From Pontibacter actiniarum (GTDB lineage: Bacteria > Bacteroidota > Bacteroidia > Cytophagales > Hymenobacteraceae): 64,000 bases of DNA. Numbering within the stretch: position 1 is the first letter of the stretch; each line of letters begins with the position of its first letter. The position numbers and the translations under genes are program-made. The notes beneath the pieces were generated by a model. It saw only the letters and a program-made list of their open reading frames with translations, made no database searches and had not been told where the DNA came from. The stretch spans positions 992,001-1,056,000 of the forward strand of contig NZ_CP021235.1 of the NCBI RefSeq assembly GCF_003585765.1. The letters run 5' to 3'. Of this stretch, positions 24,938 to 33,977 are shown one piece after another.

Positions 24938-25711
24938 ATGAAGAACTTCAATCCAAAGATAAACAGAGAGAACAAAGTCATCGAGATCAGGGGCCTGAAG
25001 AAGGCTTTTGACGACTTTGAAGTGCTGAAGGGCGTGGACCTGGACCTGTACGAAGGGGAGAACCTGGTGGTGCTGGGCCGTTCCGGAACCGGAAAGTCAG
25101 TGCTGATCAAAATCATTTCGGGCTTGCTGAACCCGGACGAAGGCCTGGTAAGGGTGCTGGGCAAGCAGGTGGACAAGCTGTCGGCCCGGGAGCTGGATGA
25201 GCTGCGGCTAAAGGTTGGCTTCTCATTTCAGAACAGTGCCCTTTACGACAGTATGACAGTGCGTGAGAACCTGGAGTTTCCGCTTATCCGCCACTCCAAG
25301 TCCATGACGGCCGGAGACCGAGACCGGGTGATCCATTTTGTGCTGGAGGCCGTGGGCCTGCTGCAGACGATAAACCAGATGCCGTCGGAGCTGTCGGGCG
25401 GGCAGCGCAAGCGCATCGGCATTGCCCGTACGTTGATTCTGAAGCCTGAAATCATGCTCTATGATGAGCCGACGGCAGGCCTGGACCCGATCACCAGTAT
25501 GGAGATCAACAGCCTGATCAACGAGGTGCAGAAGCGCTTCAACACCTCCGCCATTATTATTACCCACGACCTTACCTGCGCCCGCTCGGTGGGCGACCGC
25601 ATGGTGATGCTGCTGGAGGGGCAGTTTCAGCGCCAGGGCACCTTCGACGAGGTGTTTAACACGGAGGATGAACGGGTAAAGATGTTTTATGACTACAACT
25701 TTGTACACTAG
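24938..25711 (+). CDS. MlaF-type ABC ATP-binding protein
   Basis: A 257-residue ABC ATPase powering the lipid transporter encoded around it. Walker A is GRSGTGKS near residue 48, the Q-loop FSFQNSALYDSM near 90, the ABC signature LSGGQRKRIGIA near 148, Walker B IMLYDEPTAGLDP near 168 and the switch His in IIITHDL near 203. ALYDSMTVRENLEFPL, with Ser-Met after the Q-loop, is characteristic of the MlaF group rather than drug exporters. The start is 8 bases after MlaE and the stop lies 3 bases before the MCE gene, indicating tight co-translation. Confidence 0.93.
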   Translation: MKNFNPKINRENKVIEIRGLKKAFDDFEVLKGVDLDLYEGENLVVLGRSGTGKSVLIKIISGLLNPDEGLVRVLGKQVDKLSARELDELRLKVGFSFQNSALYDSMTVRENLEFPLIRHSKSMTAGDRDRVIHFVLEAVGLLQTINQMPSELSGGQRKRIGIARTLILKPEIMLYDEPTAGLDPITSMEINSLINEVQKRFNTSAIIITHDLTCARSVGDRMVMLLEGQFQRQGTFDEVFNTEDERVKMFYDYNFVH

Positions 25712-25714
25712 CTA

Positions 25715-26731
25715 ATGAATACTGCAGAGAATAAACGTGCTATAATGGTCGGGATGTTTGTCCTGATCGCCATCGTCATATTTGTGGTGGGGATACTAAC
25801 GCTGGGCGGCCAGCAGAAAAGGTTTATTGAGAGCATTACGGTAAAAACCGTTTTCGACGATGTGGAAGGCCTGAAGGTAGGCAACAATGTCTGGTTCTCG
25901 GGAGTGAAGGTGGGAACGGTGAAAAACATTGACTTTTACGGCGAGTCTCAGGTGGCCATAACGATGAGCATAGAGCAGGAGGCGCAGAAGTACATCCGCC
26001 AGAACTCTAAAGCGCGCATCAGTTCGGAGAGCTTGATTGGTAACAAGATCATCGAAATCTTCGGCGGAACGCCTGCTGCCGAACCTATCGAGGACGGGGA
26101 CATTCTGGCCTCTGAAGCAAACCTGAACACCGATGACATCATGAAAACCCTTCAGGAGAACAACAAGAACCTGACCACCATCACCGGCAACTTCGGCGAG
26201 ATAAGCGACAGGCTGGTGCGTGGCGAGGGAACGATTGGCACACTGCTTACAGACTCCACCCTGGCCCAGAACTTCAAGAGCCTGATCGCCAGCCTGGAGC
26301 AGACCTCTCAGAACACCGTGCAGGCCTCGCGCGACCTGAGCCGCTTTACAAACAAGCTGAATACCAAAGGCAGCCTGGCCACCGAACTGTTAACAGACAC
26401 TACTGTGTTTAACAAACTGGAGGAGACGATGGCGCAGCTGGAAAACGCATCGCAGTCTGCCGCCCAGATGACGCAGAACCTGCAGGAGGCGAGCGCTAAG
26501 CTGAACAATGAGAACAACGCCGTTGGGGTACTCCTGAGCGATGAGCAGTTTGCCAACCAGCTGCAGCGAACAATGCAGAACCTGGAAACAAGCACCGAAA
26601 AGTTTGACGAGAACATGGAGGCGCTGCAAAGCAACTTCCTGCTAAGGGGCTTCTTCAGGAAGAGAGAAAAGGCGCAGCGGAAAGCGGCAGAGGAGGCCGC
26701 CGAGCAAGCAGAGCAGCAACAGAACCAATAG
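25715..26731 (+). CDS. MlaD-type MCE-domain protein
   Basis: A 338-residue inner-membrane anchored MCE protein. One N-terminal helix (MVGMFVLIAIVIFVVGILTL) is followed by the MCE domain at residues ~38-120: VFDDVEGLKVGNNVWFSGVK, GTVKNIDFYG, then ARISSESLIGNKIIEI. The rest (~130-310) is a long helical, Gln/Asn/Thr-rich region with coiled-coil character, and the end is charged and glutamine-rich. MCE hexamers form a lipid-conducting channel across the periplasm. The extended helical tail is longer than E. coli MlaD (183 aa) and resembles needle-forming members such as PqiB or LetB. It is the last gene of the operon, with a terminator 13 bases after the stop. Confidence 0.92.
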   Translation: MNTAENKRAIMVGMFVLIAIVIFVVGILTLGGQQKRFIESITVKTVFDDVEGLKVGNNVWFSGVKVGTVKNIDFYGESQVAITMSIEQEAQKYIRQNSKARISSESLIGNKIIEIFGGTPAAEPIEDGDILASEANLNTDDIMKTLQENNKNLTTITGNFGEISDRLVRGEGTIGTLLTDSTLAQNFKSLIASLEQTSQNTVQASRDLSRFTNKLNTKGSLATELLTDTTVFNKLEETMAQLENASQSAAQMTQNLQEASAKLNNENNAVGVLLSDEQFANQLQRTMQNLETSTEKFDENMEALQSNFLLRGFFRKREKAQRKAAEEAAEQAEQQQNQ

Positions 26732-26743
26732 AAATAGAAGAAC

Positions 26744-26769
26744 GGCCGGCGATATGCCGGCCTTTTTTT
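26744..26769 (+). terminator. Terminator of the Mla-type operon
   Basis: Arms GGCCGGC and GCCGGCC enclose a short loop and are followed by seven T residues, 12 bases after the last stop codon. Confidence 0.92.
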
Positions 26770-27007
26770 ATGAACGGTAGTGTCGTGGGGTATCGGGTTG
26801 GTGTGAGCGCTCTTTTGGGGGCTTCAGGTATACCTTCTCAGTTGCTCATACGCCTCGTTTAGATGCTTTATACTTTCACCTCCGGTTTAGGAGTGTTCCG
26901 GGTGGTACGGCTGCGTTCTGGTAAGGCTGAATTTATATTTTACATGCGCACACCATAAGCATCTCAACGCTCGTATTTCATAACCTGGAACCTGTAACTC
27001 AAACCCT

Positions 27008-27742
27008 ATGCCCACACCTTATGAAGCGCATGCCTTGTATGAGCTGCGTGAATGGCAGGAAGAAATGCTGCGCTACCCATCCATGTTCAATGCCTTAGCC
27101 CGAAAGGCGCAGGTAAAGCTCAATAGCTTTATACCTGAAAAGGTGCACCAGGCGGTCACGACGGCTATCAAGCAGATGATTCGGGGGGTGCTGTTTGGGG
27201 CGGGCTATATAGCGCCGAAGCCTATGCCACAGGTGGGGCTGGAGCTTCGGGAGGCAATGGTGCGGGAACGGATAAAGTACTACCAACATGCGGGGGCGGC
27301 AGAGGGGGGCGTTACGGGGGCTGGCGGCATCTTGCTGGGCCTTGTGGATTTTCCGCTGCTGCTCGGGCTCAAGCTAAAGTTGTTGTATGACGTTGCCGCC
27401 ATCTACGGCTATGATGTAAAGGATTACCGGGAGCGGGTGTACCTGCTGCACATCTTCGAGCTCGCTTTCAGTTCGCAAGAGCACCGCCGGAAGGTTTACC
27501 GGCACATAGCCGATTGGAAAACGCAAAAGCTGACGCTGCCCGAAGACATCGACGCGTTTGACTGGCGCAGCCTGCAGCAGGAGTACCGTGACTATATCGA
27601 CTTGGCAAAGATGGCCCAGATGGTTCCGTTGATCGGTGCCCCGGTGGGGGCGGTGGTCAACTACAGGCTCATCAGCAAGCTGGGCAAAACAGCCATGAAT
27701 GCCTACCGCCTGCGCTGGCAGGCGCAGGGCGTGCTCTCGTAG
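27008..27742 (+). CDS. EcsC family protein
   Basis: A 244-residue protein of the EcsC family, named after the third gene of the Bacillus ecs locus, whose biochemical role is not known. Hallmarks are YELREWQEEMLRYPSMFN near residue 11, IPEKVHQAVTTAIKQMIRG near 44, and the glycine-rich core GAAEGGVTGAGGILLGLVDFP near 97 that precedes a hydrophobic, probably membrane-associated segment. The C-terminal AQMVPLIGAPVGAVVNYRL near 205 also fits. It is a single gene after a 240-base spacer that shows nothing distinctive. It converges with the glycosidase gene, whose stop codon lies two bases away. Confidence 0.85.
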   Translation: MPTPYEAHALYELREWQEEMLRYPSMFNALARKAQVKLNSFIPEKVHQAVTTAIKQMIRGVLFGAGYIAPKPMPQVGLELREAMVRERIKYYQHAGAAEGGVTGAGGILLGLVDFPLLLGLKLKLLYDVAAIYGYDVKDYRERVYLLHIFELAFSSQEHRRKVYRHIADWKTQKLTLPEDIDAFDWRSLQQEYRDYIDLAKMAQMVPLIGAPVGAVVNYRLISKLGKTAMNAYRLRWQAQGVLS

Positions 27743-27743
27743 C

Positions 27744-28802
27744 TTACCGGTCGTACCACCGGGCCATAACTTTGCCGGCCGGCTTTCCCTGCGGGGTGAA
27801 ATCCAGGTGGTCGTGGTGGTGCGTACGCAGGCGGGGGTACCATTTCCAGATGAAGGTGCCGCCAAACCAGGGCTGCTGCCAGAACTGCTGGTAAAGCGCT
27901 TCGTACGCGTTGGCCTGTGTCTCCTCCGACAGCTCCAGTGCGGTTGCGTGCCGGTCAGGCCACTGCCATGGCTCAATGGCGGCATCGGGGGTGTTTTTGT
28001 AGCCAACCTCCGTAAAGACAACCGGCTTCTTATACTTTTGCTGTACCTCTTCAATGGCTGCCATGTGCGGCTGCCACCCCTGCCGGAGCTGTGCCACACT
28101 GGGGTTTGGCTGTTGCGTGAGCGGGAAGTAAGCCTGTATACCAATAAAGTCAAGCGCGTCCCAGAACTTTACCTCTTCGTACTCCTTGTACCAGTTCGCA
28201 GCGTAGGTCAGTTGGCCGTGGTAAACGCTTCGCACCTCCCGTATAAGCTGCCGCCAGTCCTGCTCGCGCTCCACGGCAGGCAAGTACAGCTCCGTTCCGA
28301 TGCACAGCGCCTCGATCTGTTCTTTCTCGGCCAGCATGGCGTAGTGAAGTATAAACTTGCTGTAGCTGGAGAACCACTGCTGCCATTCTGCCTCTGTCTG
28401 CATTTGTATAGCGCCAACCCATTTGCCTTCGCTCCGGTCTGTGAGCCAGATGTGGGGCTTGAGCAGTGTTTTGAGGCCAAGTTGCTTTGCCAGGCGGGTT
28501 GTGTGGATAAGGCCACTGTCGCGCTCGCCCCAGTATGCCCTGTTGCCCTTGGTTAACCGTACCTCCGGCGAGTTGTAGCTGTGCTGCCAGCCAAAAGGCG
28601 TTTGCGCAATCCAGCTGACGTGGTGGAGCTGCAGCGCCCGCAGCTGTTCCTGTGTCACGGTGTCGCCGGCTACCCAGTTCACGCCCCTGAACCTTTCCGG
28701 GGCTTCTGTGGCAACAGGGGGCTTCCAACTCCTTGTGCCTGTGCTGACTGCCAGCACCGCAAGTATAGAAAGGGCAGCAAGTATGAAGATCAGCTGTTTC
28801 AT
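27744..28802 (-). CDS. Glycoside hydrolase family 113-like protein
   Basis: A 352-residue exported protein with a TIM-barrel fold like the GH113 beta-mannanases. The ATG at 28802 gives the signal or anchor MKQLIFILAALSILAVLAVS; the upstream extension is unlikely. Evidence: RFRGVNWVAGD near residue 40, WIAQTPFGWQ near 65, LLKPHIWL near 115, IEALCIGTELYLP near 165 (candidate acid/base Glu), DFIGIQAYFPL near 225 and KPVVFTEVGYKNTPDA near 262 (candidate nucleophile Glu). The two glutamates sit on strands 4 and 7 as in clan GH-A. The sugar substrate is not deducible. No polysaccharide-utilisation genes surround it. Confidence 0.82.
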   Translation of the reverse strand: MKQLIFILAALSILAVLAVSTGTRSWKPPVATEAPERFRGVNWVAGDTVTQEQLRALQLHHVSWIAQTPFGWQHSYNSPEVRLTKGNRAYWGERDSGLIHTTRLAKQLGLKTLLKPHIWLTDRSEGKWVGAIQMQTEAEWQQWFSSYSKFILHYAMLAEKEQIEALCIGTELYLPAVEREQDWRQLIREVRSVYHGQLTYAANWYKEYEEVKFWDALDFIGIQAYFPLTQQPNPSVAQLRQGWQPHMAAIEEVQQKYKKPVVFTEVGYKNTPDAAIEPWQWPDRHATALELSEETQANAYEALYQQFWQQPWFGGTFIWKWYPRLRTHHHDHLDFTPQGKPAGKVMARWYDR

Positions 28803-29060
28803 AGGCAAGCGTTTACAGGCGGTGCATGTTATACGTAAACTGCCGCAAGGCTGTAGTGCTGTCTGCGGTTTGTGGTGGAGCAGGGCAGTAAGCCCCCGCG
28901 CGGCCTGTTTCACTGCGGCTTTGAGGGGCGGTATTTCTGCGCAGTTCGGGCTTCATCCTGTAAAGATATTTTGCACCCGTTGCTTTCTCCCGGGTGCGGT
29001 GGAATAACTGTAAGCTGCGCTGTGCCGTAAGAATAAGTGTAATAACCAAAGCATGAAGAA

Positions 29061-29351
29061 ATGATAGAACGTACATATAAGTCTTTTTTTTCCGGTGTCA
29101 TGATACTGCTTTTCCCGCTTCTGGTTGGGTGCTCTGTTTTCTCAGGAAACAGCAGCGTGTCGAACGACCCGGAAGTTGCGGCCCAGCAGCGGCGCGTAAA
29201 CGAACTTAAGCGGGAAGTAAAAGAAGCCGAGCGCTATGCCGAAGAGGCAGAGCAACGGGAGAAAGCGGCCAAGAACAGGCTAAAAGCTGCTGAACACGAG
29301 CTTAAGGCCCTGGAAACCCAGGCTGAGCGCAGAAATAGCTATCAACAATAA
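29061..29351 (+). CDS. Small coiled-coil lipoprotein
   Basis: A 96-residue lipoprotein: the signal MILLFPLLVGC ends at a Cys near residue 24, then SVFSGNSSVSNDPEV leads into a single long charged helix (residues ~40-90) with repeated Glu/Lys/Ala heptads such as VNELKREVKEAERYAEEAEQ. It resembles Lpp- or OsmE-like small envelope helices only in general form, and I do not recognise a family. It may form a periplasmic coiled coil that tethers or spaces envelope layers. It stands alone, divergent from the glycosidase, with a terminator 23 bases downstream. Confidence 0.75.
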   Translation: MIERTYKSFFSGVMILLFPLLVGCSVFSGNSSVSNDPEVAAQQRRVNELKREVKEAERYAEEAEQREKAAKNRLKAAEHELKALETQAERRNSYQQ

Positions 29352-29373
29352 AATAAAAGATATAACACTTACC

Positions 29374-29416
29374 AAAAGCGAAGAGGCTCCTGCACAACAG
29401 GAGCCTCTTCGCTTTT
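29374..29416. terminator. Bidirectional terminator
   Basis: Arms AAAAGCGAAGAGGCTCCTG and complement close a short loop between the convergent lipoprotein and M24 peptidase genes. Confidence 0.9.
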
Positions 29417-29460
29417 AGCCTCCTCTCTCCATTGGCACCGGAGGCAGTGTGAAACAGAGG

Positions 29461-30819
29461 CTAGTGCTGTAAATGTGCCGCAGGGCGAGGTATCAGCAGC
29501 AGCTCCTTTTGCCTGCCGCCCAGGTAGCGCAAGCCGTTTGGGGTGAGTACCGCCTGCTCTTCCAGCATCACCCGTATTTCTTTGTTGTTCCACTCGGGCA
29601 GGTTTACCTTGGCATTCAGCTCAATGGCGTAGGCCGTGTTGTGGCGCAAGGGGTAATCACCGGTGCCCGGCACGCCTTGCTGCATGTCCCACATGCCTAT
29701 GGCCGGGCCTGCACCGTGGCCGTGGTAGCCGATAGGGTGAGAATAGATGCTGGCGGCAATCCTTTCCTTCTGCGCCTGCGTCAGTGCCTCCTTTAGCGCC
29801 TGGTTTCCTGTTTTGCCTTCTTGGAGCTTGGAGGTCAGGATGTCCTGCAGGCGGTTGCCAACGGCCAGGGCTTTCTTCAGGTATACTGGTGCCTCTGTTT
29901 CACCGGGTCTGCGTACATAAGCCAGCTGTTGCACATCTGTATGCAGGCCGAGGTAGGAAATGCCGAAATCCACGTGCAGCAAATCCCCGGGCATGATGAC
30001 CTCCACACCAGGGCGCTCTGAAAAAGAGCGCTGAGAGTCGCCGGCGCCGGGGTTGGCGCGCTGCAGGTCTACGGTCGGGTGGAACCAGCTACTCAGCTTT
30101 AGCTCGGCTACGCGCTCGCGGTACCACCAAACAACGTCTTCTGTGGTCGTTACGCCCGGGTGTATCACACGCTCAGAAAGACCCTCTGCGATAATGTCGT
30201 GCCCGATGCGGCTGATCTGCTCATACAGGTCCAGCTCGCGGGCTGTTCTTGTTTGCAGCCAGTCCACAGCCAGGCCTTCTGCCGACACCACAGCTTGCCT
30301 CTGTGCGGGCGGCAGGTAGTGCAGCAGGCTGTCGTACTCGGCTTTCGTGAGGCCGTCGGCGTGGGCAAAGAGGGGAGAGTAGTTGAGCCCAACCTTGCGG
30401 GGGCTGCGTTCCGATACCAGCTGAGCCAGCCTTTTCCACTGGTTTGGTTCCTGCTCCGGAGCCCAGACGCCTTGCATTAGGTTGCCGATGTTGTAACGTG
30501 CCACAGCGAGCTTCTTAATGCCTCCGGCTGCGCCCCGGTCATAGAAGAGGAGGATGGTGCGGCGGCGTGCGCCCAGCCAGGTGGCGGGCAGCATGGTTTT
30601 GGCCACCGGGTCCTCGTTGTACTCCCGTGCCACCACCAGCCACATATCTATGCCGGCGCGGCGCATCAGGTCGGGCAGCAGCTTCTCCAGGCGCTCCCGC
30701 AGCAAGTCGTCTTCCAGGCTTGCCCTTTCCCGGAGCGGCAAAACAGCGGGTGCCTGTTGGGCGGTAGCTTCCTTCGCTGCCAACAGCAGCAGGAGCAGAA
30801 TCGGTAACAGTTTTTTCAT
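29461..30819 (-). CDS. Exported M24 family peptidase (Xaa-Pro aminopeptidase-like)
   Basis: A 452-residue enzyme of the pita-bread fold, secreted through the signal MKKLLPILLLLLLAAKEATA (start at 30819). The creatinase-like N-terminal domain spans residues ~40-190 and the catalytic domain ~200-440. The five metal ligands are recognisable: LLHVDFGISYLGLHTDVQQ (two Asp) near 285, YHGHGAGPAIG (His) near 360, AIELNAKV (Glu) near 398 and VMLEEQAVL (Glu) near 415. The family removes N-terminal residues before proline or acts on related dipeptides. A TAnnTTTG box sits 37 bases upstream. It is one of three exported peptide- or wall-degrading enzymes on this strand (with 32100-33722 and 33978-35234). 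Confidence 0.88.
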   Translation of the reverse strand: MKKLLPILLLLLLAAKEATAQQAPAVLPLRERASLEDDLLRERLEKLLPDLMRRAGIDMWLVVAREYNEDPVAKTMLPATWLGARRRTILLFYDRGAAGGIKKLAVARYNIGNLMQGVWAPEQEPNQWKRLAQLVSERSPRKVGLNYSPLFAHADGLTKAEYDSLLHYLPPAQRQAVVSAEGLAVDWLQTRTARELDLYEQISRIGHDIIAEGLSERVIHPGVTTTEDVVWWYRERVAELKLSSWFHPTVDLQRANPGAGDSQRSFSERPGVEVIMPGDLLHVDFGISYLGLHTDVQQLAYVRRPGETEAPVYLKKALAVGNRLQDILTSKLQEGKTGNQALKEALTQAQKERIAASIYSHPIGYHGHGAGPAIGMWDMQQGVPGTGDYPLRHNTAYAIELNAKVNLPEWNNKEIRVMLEEQAVLTPNGLRYLGGRQKELLLIPRPAAHLQH

Positions 30820-30855
30820 GTGCAGGGGGTGGAAGAGTGGGAGATACTTGCCTAA

Positions 30856-30863
30856 CAAAGATA
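30856..30863 (-). promoter_or_regulatory. TAnnTTTG -7 box for the M24 peptidase gene
   Basis: TATCTTTG on the minus strand, 37 bases before the chosen ATG (30819). Its position argues against the longer reading frame that starts at 30858. Confidence 0.6.
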
Positions 30864-30889
30864 GAAATATCCCTGACTAATCCGAGCCC

Positions 30890-31897
30890 TTACTCTGGCA
30901 GTGCCAGCTCTGCGTAGAAAGGAAAATGATCAGAGCCGAAGTCAGGAAGCCTGCGCAGTTCCACCAGCCGGAACTCCTCAGAAACGAAAATTTGGTCCAG
31001 TGGCCATCTGAGTATGTTGGAAGTGGCATCAAACGAGTTGTACAGCCCCCTGCCGATGCGCACGTTGCCCAGCCTGCTTTTAACGCCGAACAAGCGGGAC
31101 GTGTTTGACCAGCTCACGTCGTTAAAGTCGCCGGCCACGATGGTAGGAGTTTGCCGCTGCTGCACCATTTTTCCAACTTTCAGCAGCGCTACCTCATTCT
31201 CGCCATCTCCGACATTATCCGGGTACTTGCTTGGCTTGGGCGGCACAGGGTGCATGGCGTGGAGGGTAAACACAGCTCCTGCATCAAGTATAACTTTTGT
31301 GTGGATGGACGGCACCGTCTGATGCGCCAGAAACCTGACCTGTGTGCTCTCCAGCGGCATCCTGGAATAAAGTGCCATGCCGTATGTGTTATCCAGCGGG
31401 TACTCCACCTGATAAGGGTATTCTTTCCGGAGAGGAGCAAGGCGCGCAATCCACCACTTGTCGGTTTCCATCACCAGCACAATGTCCGGGTCCGACTGCT
31501 GAATGATGGAGAGAAGCGTCTCAACCTGTCTGTTCTTCATCCAGACGTTGGCAAGCAGCAAGCTGAAGCGCCTGTCTTTTTCCACAGCAGCGGGAGCCAC
31601 GGATGCGACTGTTGTTCCGACTAGCGGGGTGTAGGGCAGAATAAAATAGGCCTGCAGCGCTATACTTGCCAAAAGCCCCGCCAGGAACAGCACCGACGGA
31701 AGCTTCCAGCGGTGATTGGACGCAACAAAAAGCAGCAGCAGCAGGAGCAGGCCGAGTAACACCTGCACCCTCGGGAAGTCCAATACCTTCAAGTACCACA
31801 AGCCCACGTTGTAGATCAGGGAAAGCAGGGTGACCAGGATCAGTAGCGTGCCTGCCACTAACGAAAAGTAGAAGATGGTTTTCTTTGCTGTCTTCAT
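30890..31897 (-). CDS. Membrane-anchored endonuclease/exonuclease/phosphatase (EEP) family protein
   Basis: A 335-residue protein with three N-terminal membrane helices (residues ~8-95) followed by an EEP-fold domain facing outward. Active-site motifs: LLLANVWMKNRQVETLL near 113, PDIVLVMETDKWW near 135 (metal-binding Glu), TIVAGDFNDVSW near 255 (catalytic GDFN) and DFGSDHFPFYAEL near 320 (SDH). This resembles E. coli YafD-like proteins of unknown substrate. The domain could cleave phosphodiesters or lipid head groups, which is inference. It lies 31 bases downstream of the M24 gene's upstream region, on the same strand, with its own unassigned promoter. Confidence 0.86.
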   Translation of the reverse strand: MKTAKKTIFYFSLVAGTLLILVTLLSLIYNVGLWYLKVLDFPRVQVLLGLLLLLLLFVASNHRWKLPSVLFLAGLLASIALQAYFILPYTPLVGTTVASVAPAAVEKDRRFSLLLANVWMKNRQVETLLSIIQQSDPDIVLVMETDKWWIARLAPLRKEYPYQVEYPLDNTYGMALYSRMPLESTQVRFLAHQTVPSIHTKVILDAGAVFTLHAMHPVPPKPSKYPDNVGDGENEVALLKVGKMVQQRQTPTIVAGDFNDVSWSNTSRLFGVKSRLGNVRIGRGLYNSFDATSNILRWPLDQIFVSEEFRLVELRRLPDFGSDHFPFYAELALPE

Positions 31898-32058
31898 GTA
31901 TGATCCTCATACGGCGATAAAGCAGACAGGTGATTCGAAAGGCCATGAAATCTACCCCCAGCTGCCCCAGAGGCTGTTTCCTTTGTCCGGGGCTGTTGGC
32001 TAGCAGCACCAACCACACCTGTGGGAGCATAGCTAAGGCTGTCCGATTATCTGGACGT

Positions 32059-32099
32059 AACACAAGCGCAGCCGCCTGTTTTGCGGCTGTGCTTGTGTT
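32059..32099 (-). terminator. Hairpin abutting the M1 peptidase stop codon
   Basis: Seventeen-base arms beginning AACACAAGC with one mismatch enclose a seven-base loop, immediately after the stop codon at 32100-32102. There is no clear T-run beyond it, so it may stabilise the 3' end rather than terminate. Confidence 0.55.
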
Positions 32100-33722
32100 C
32101 TAGAGTGTACCCTTTTCCGTGCGTATCCGCTTCAGGTACCAGCCCTGTGCATCTACCAGTGGAGGGGCTGCAGATTTCACCTGTTGCGGCTCTTTGGAAA
32201 GCGTCAGGCGTTGTGTGCCGGTATCGGTTTGCACGTCCATTGGCAGGGCAAAGTTAATGTTAGGGATGCTGATGGCGTAGCTGTCGGCGCCAAGCTTTTG
32301 CACCAGCACCTCGGGCACCTCGGTTGTGCGCAGGTACAGGTCAAAGAAAGGCGCGATGTCCTGCCCCGTATGCTCAGTGATGTACTGCTGCAGGTCTGCC
32401 GTTTTTACCTGGTTGGCGTAAGTATGCGCAGGGGATGAGAGGAAGCCCCGGATGGTTTTGAAGAAGAGCTCCTCGCCCAACAGGAAACGAAGGGAGTGCA
32501 TGACGTGTGCCCCTTTGGTATAGATCTCGCCGTGGTAAGCCTCGTCTGAATCCATGTTTTCGCGCTGGATGATGGGCGTTCGGTTAGGGATGCTCCTGGC
32601 CACCTGCTGCACGTGCTTCAGATAAGCCTCGTGGCCGGCATGCTCCTCTACAAACAGCCAATCGCCGTAAGAGCAAAGGCCCTCCTGTATCCAAAAGTCA
32701 GCCCAGTCGCGCACGCTCACTTTGTTGCCCCACCACTCATGCCCCAGCTCATGGTACAGCAGGTTGTCATGCGTTGTCTGCCCCACTTTTGTAAAGCGGA
32801 ACTTGTTGCCGTAGGCATTGATGGTCTGGTGCTCCATGCCGAGGTAGGGTGTTTCGACCACACCGGCCTTTTCTTTCCAGAAAGGGTATTCGCCGAAGTA
32901 CTTTTCCTGTGTTCGCAGGCTGGTTTCCAGCACATCCATTAGCTCCGGTAACTTGCTTTCGTTCTGGCGCAGAAGGTAAACGACCATCGGCATTTTATTT
33001 CCCTCGATGGTGGTGTATTCCCGCTGTAGTGCCACAAAATCCCCCACAGTAAAGTTAATGCCATAGTTATTGGTGGTGTAGTTGCTTTGCCAGTGGTAGG
33101 TAACAGAGCCGTTTTGCTGTGTCTGGCCTTGCAGTAGCCCGTTGGCGGCGGCTACATAGCCTGCAGGCACGGTGATGTACTGCGTAACACCTTCGTCGGG
33201 CTCGTCGGAGGGATGGTCTTTGCAGGGCATGAAGATCTTGGCTCCCTCGTTTTGGGAGGACAGTCCTACCCAGTGCTTGCCATTGGCATCCTGCGCAAAG
33301 GTAAAGCCACCCTGCCACGGCGGTCGCACGGCTTCCGGTGCCAGGCCGGCATAACCAACCTGTACCGTTACTACCTGCCCCGGCTGTACTTTTTTGCGCA
33401 GTTGTACATCCAGCCCATCGGGAGTGCGGGTAAAGCCAGCTTTCTTACCGTTTACCTTTACGGCATCCACCGTGTAGGCATCAATCAGGTTAAGGCGGAT
33501 AAGGTCTGTCGGCTCCAACACTTTCACGCGCACATCGACGGAGCCGGAGATACGCTTTTGCTGTGGCGCTACTGCCAGCCGCAGGGTATAGTGCTTTACA
33601 TCATACTTGGCCTGCTCGGGGTCGAGGGGGCCGCCCCAGGTCCAGTTGTTTTGCTGCTGGGCCAGCAGCGTGGTGGATGCGAAGCTGAACAGGGCCAGCA
33701 GGAGCGTTTTGCTTTTTTTCAT
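32100..33722 (-). CDS. Exported M1 family metallopeptidase
   Basis: A 540-residue zinc aminopeptidase-like protein with signal peptide MKKSKTLLLALFSFASTTLLA. After the N-terminal beta domain (residues ~30-220) the catalytic domain carries the exopeptidase motif as LGMEHQTINAYG near 293 (GMEH in place of GAMEN) and the zinc site HELGHEWWGN near 325, with the third ligand in FWIQEGLCSYGDWL near 345. The C-terminal domain is short. The family removes N-terminal amino acids from peptides. The shortened length and a GMEH variant are common in Bacteroidota secreted members. It is probably transcribed alone; a TATATTAG sequence 36 bases upstream resembles a -7 box. Confidence 0.9.
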   Translation of the reverse strand: MKKSKTLLLALFSFASTTLLAQQQNNWTWGGPLDPEQAKYDVKHYTLRLAVAPQQKRISGSVDVRVKVLEPTDLIRLNLIDAYTVDAVKVNGKKAGFTRTPDGLDVQLRKKVQPGQVVTVQVGYAGLAPEAVRPPWQGGFTFAQDANGKHWVGLSSQNEGAKIFMPCKDHPSDEPDEGVTQYITVPAGYVAAANGLLQGQTQQNGSVTYHWQSNYTTNNYGINFTVGDFVALQREYTTIEGNKMPMVVYLLRQNESKLPELMDVLETSLRTQEKYFGEYPFWKEKAGVVETPYLGMEHQTINAYGNKFRFTKVGQTTHDNLLYHELGHEWWGNKVSVRDWADFWIQEGLCSYGDWLFVEEHAGHEAYLKHVQQVARSIPNRTPIIQRENMDSDEAYHGEIYTKGAHVMHSLRFLLGEELFFKTIRGFLSSPAHTYANQVKTADLQQYITEHTGQDIAPFFDLYLRTTEVPEVLVQKLGADSYAISIPNINFALPMDVQTDTGTQRLTLSKEPQQVKSAAPPLVDAQGWYLKRIRTEKGTL

Positions 33723-33792
33723 GGGAAGAGGAACAAGGTTGTTTAGCTAATATAACAGCATATTATTAATTCCTGTTGAATCTGTGTGACGT

Positions 33793-33848
33793 CTAATACC
33801 TGCGCCTGTGCCTTCCTTTATCAGGCCCGGTACCGGCGCAGGTATTAG
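33793..33848. repeat. Inverted repeat, 14-bp perfect arms
   Basis: CTAATACCTGCGCC at 33793-33806 is the exact reverse complement of 33835-33848, with a 28-base spacer. It lies in the 255-base spacer between the minus-strand NamZ-like and M1 genes, about 130 bases after the NamZ-like stop. The rest of the spacer shows nothing clear. Confidence 0.8.
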
Positions 33849-33977
33849 GCGTGTGTGCAATTATTGCGTTGTGTTTGCAATGCGGCCGGAAAAGCCATAC
33901 TTACAGCCTCTGCTTGAAGCGATTCTTTTGGCTTCTCCGCTGAGAGCATCCGCTTATGCTACGACTGCACCTGGCTT

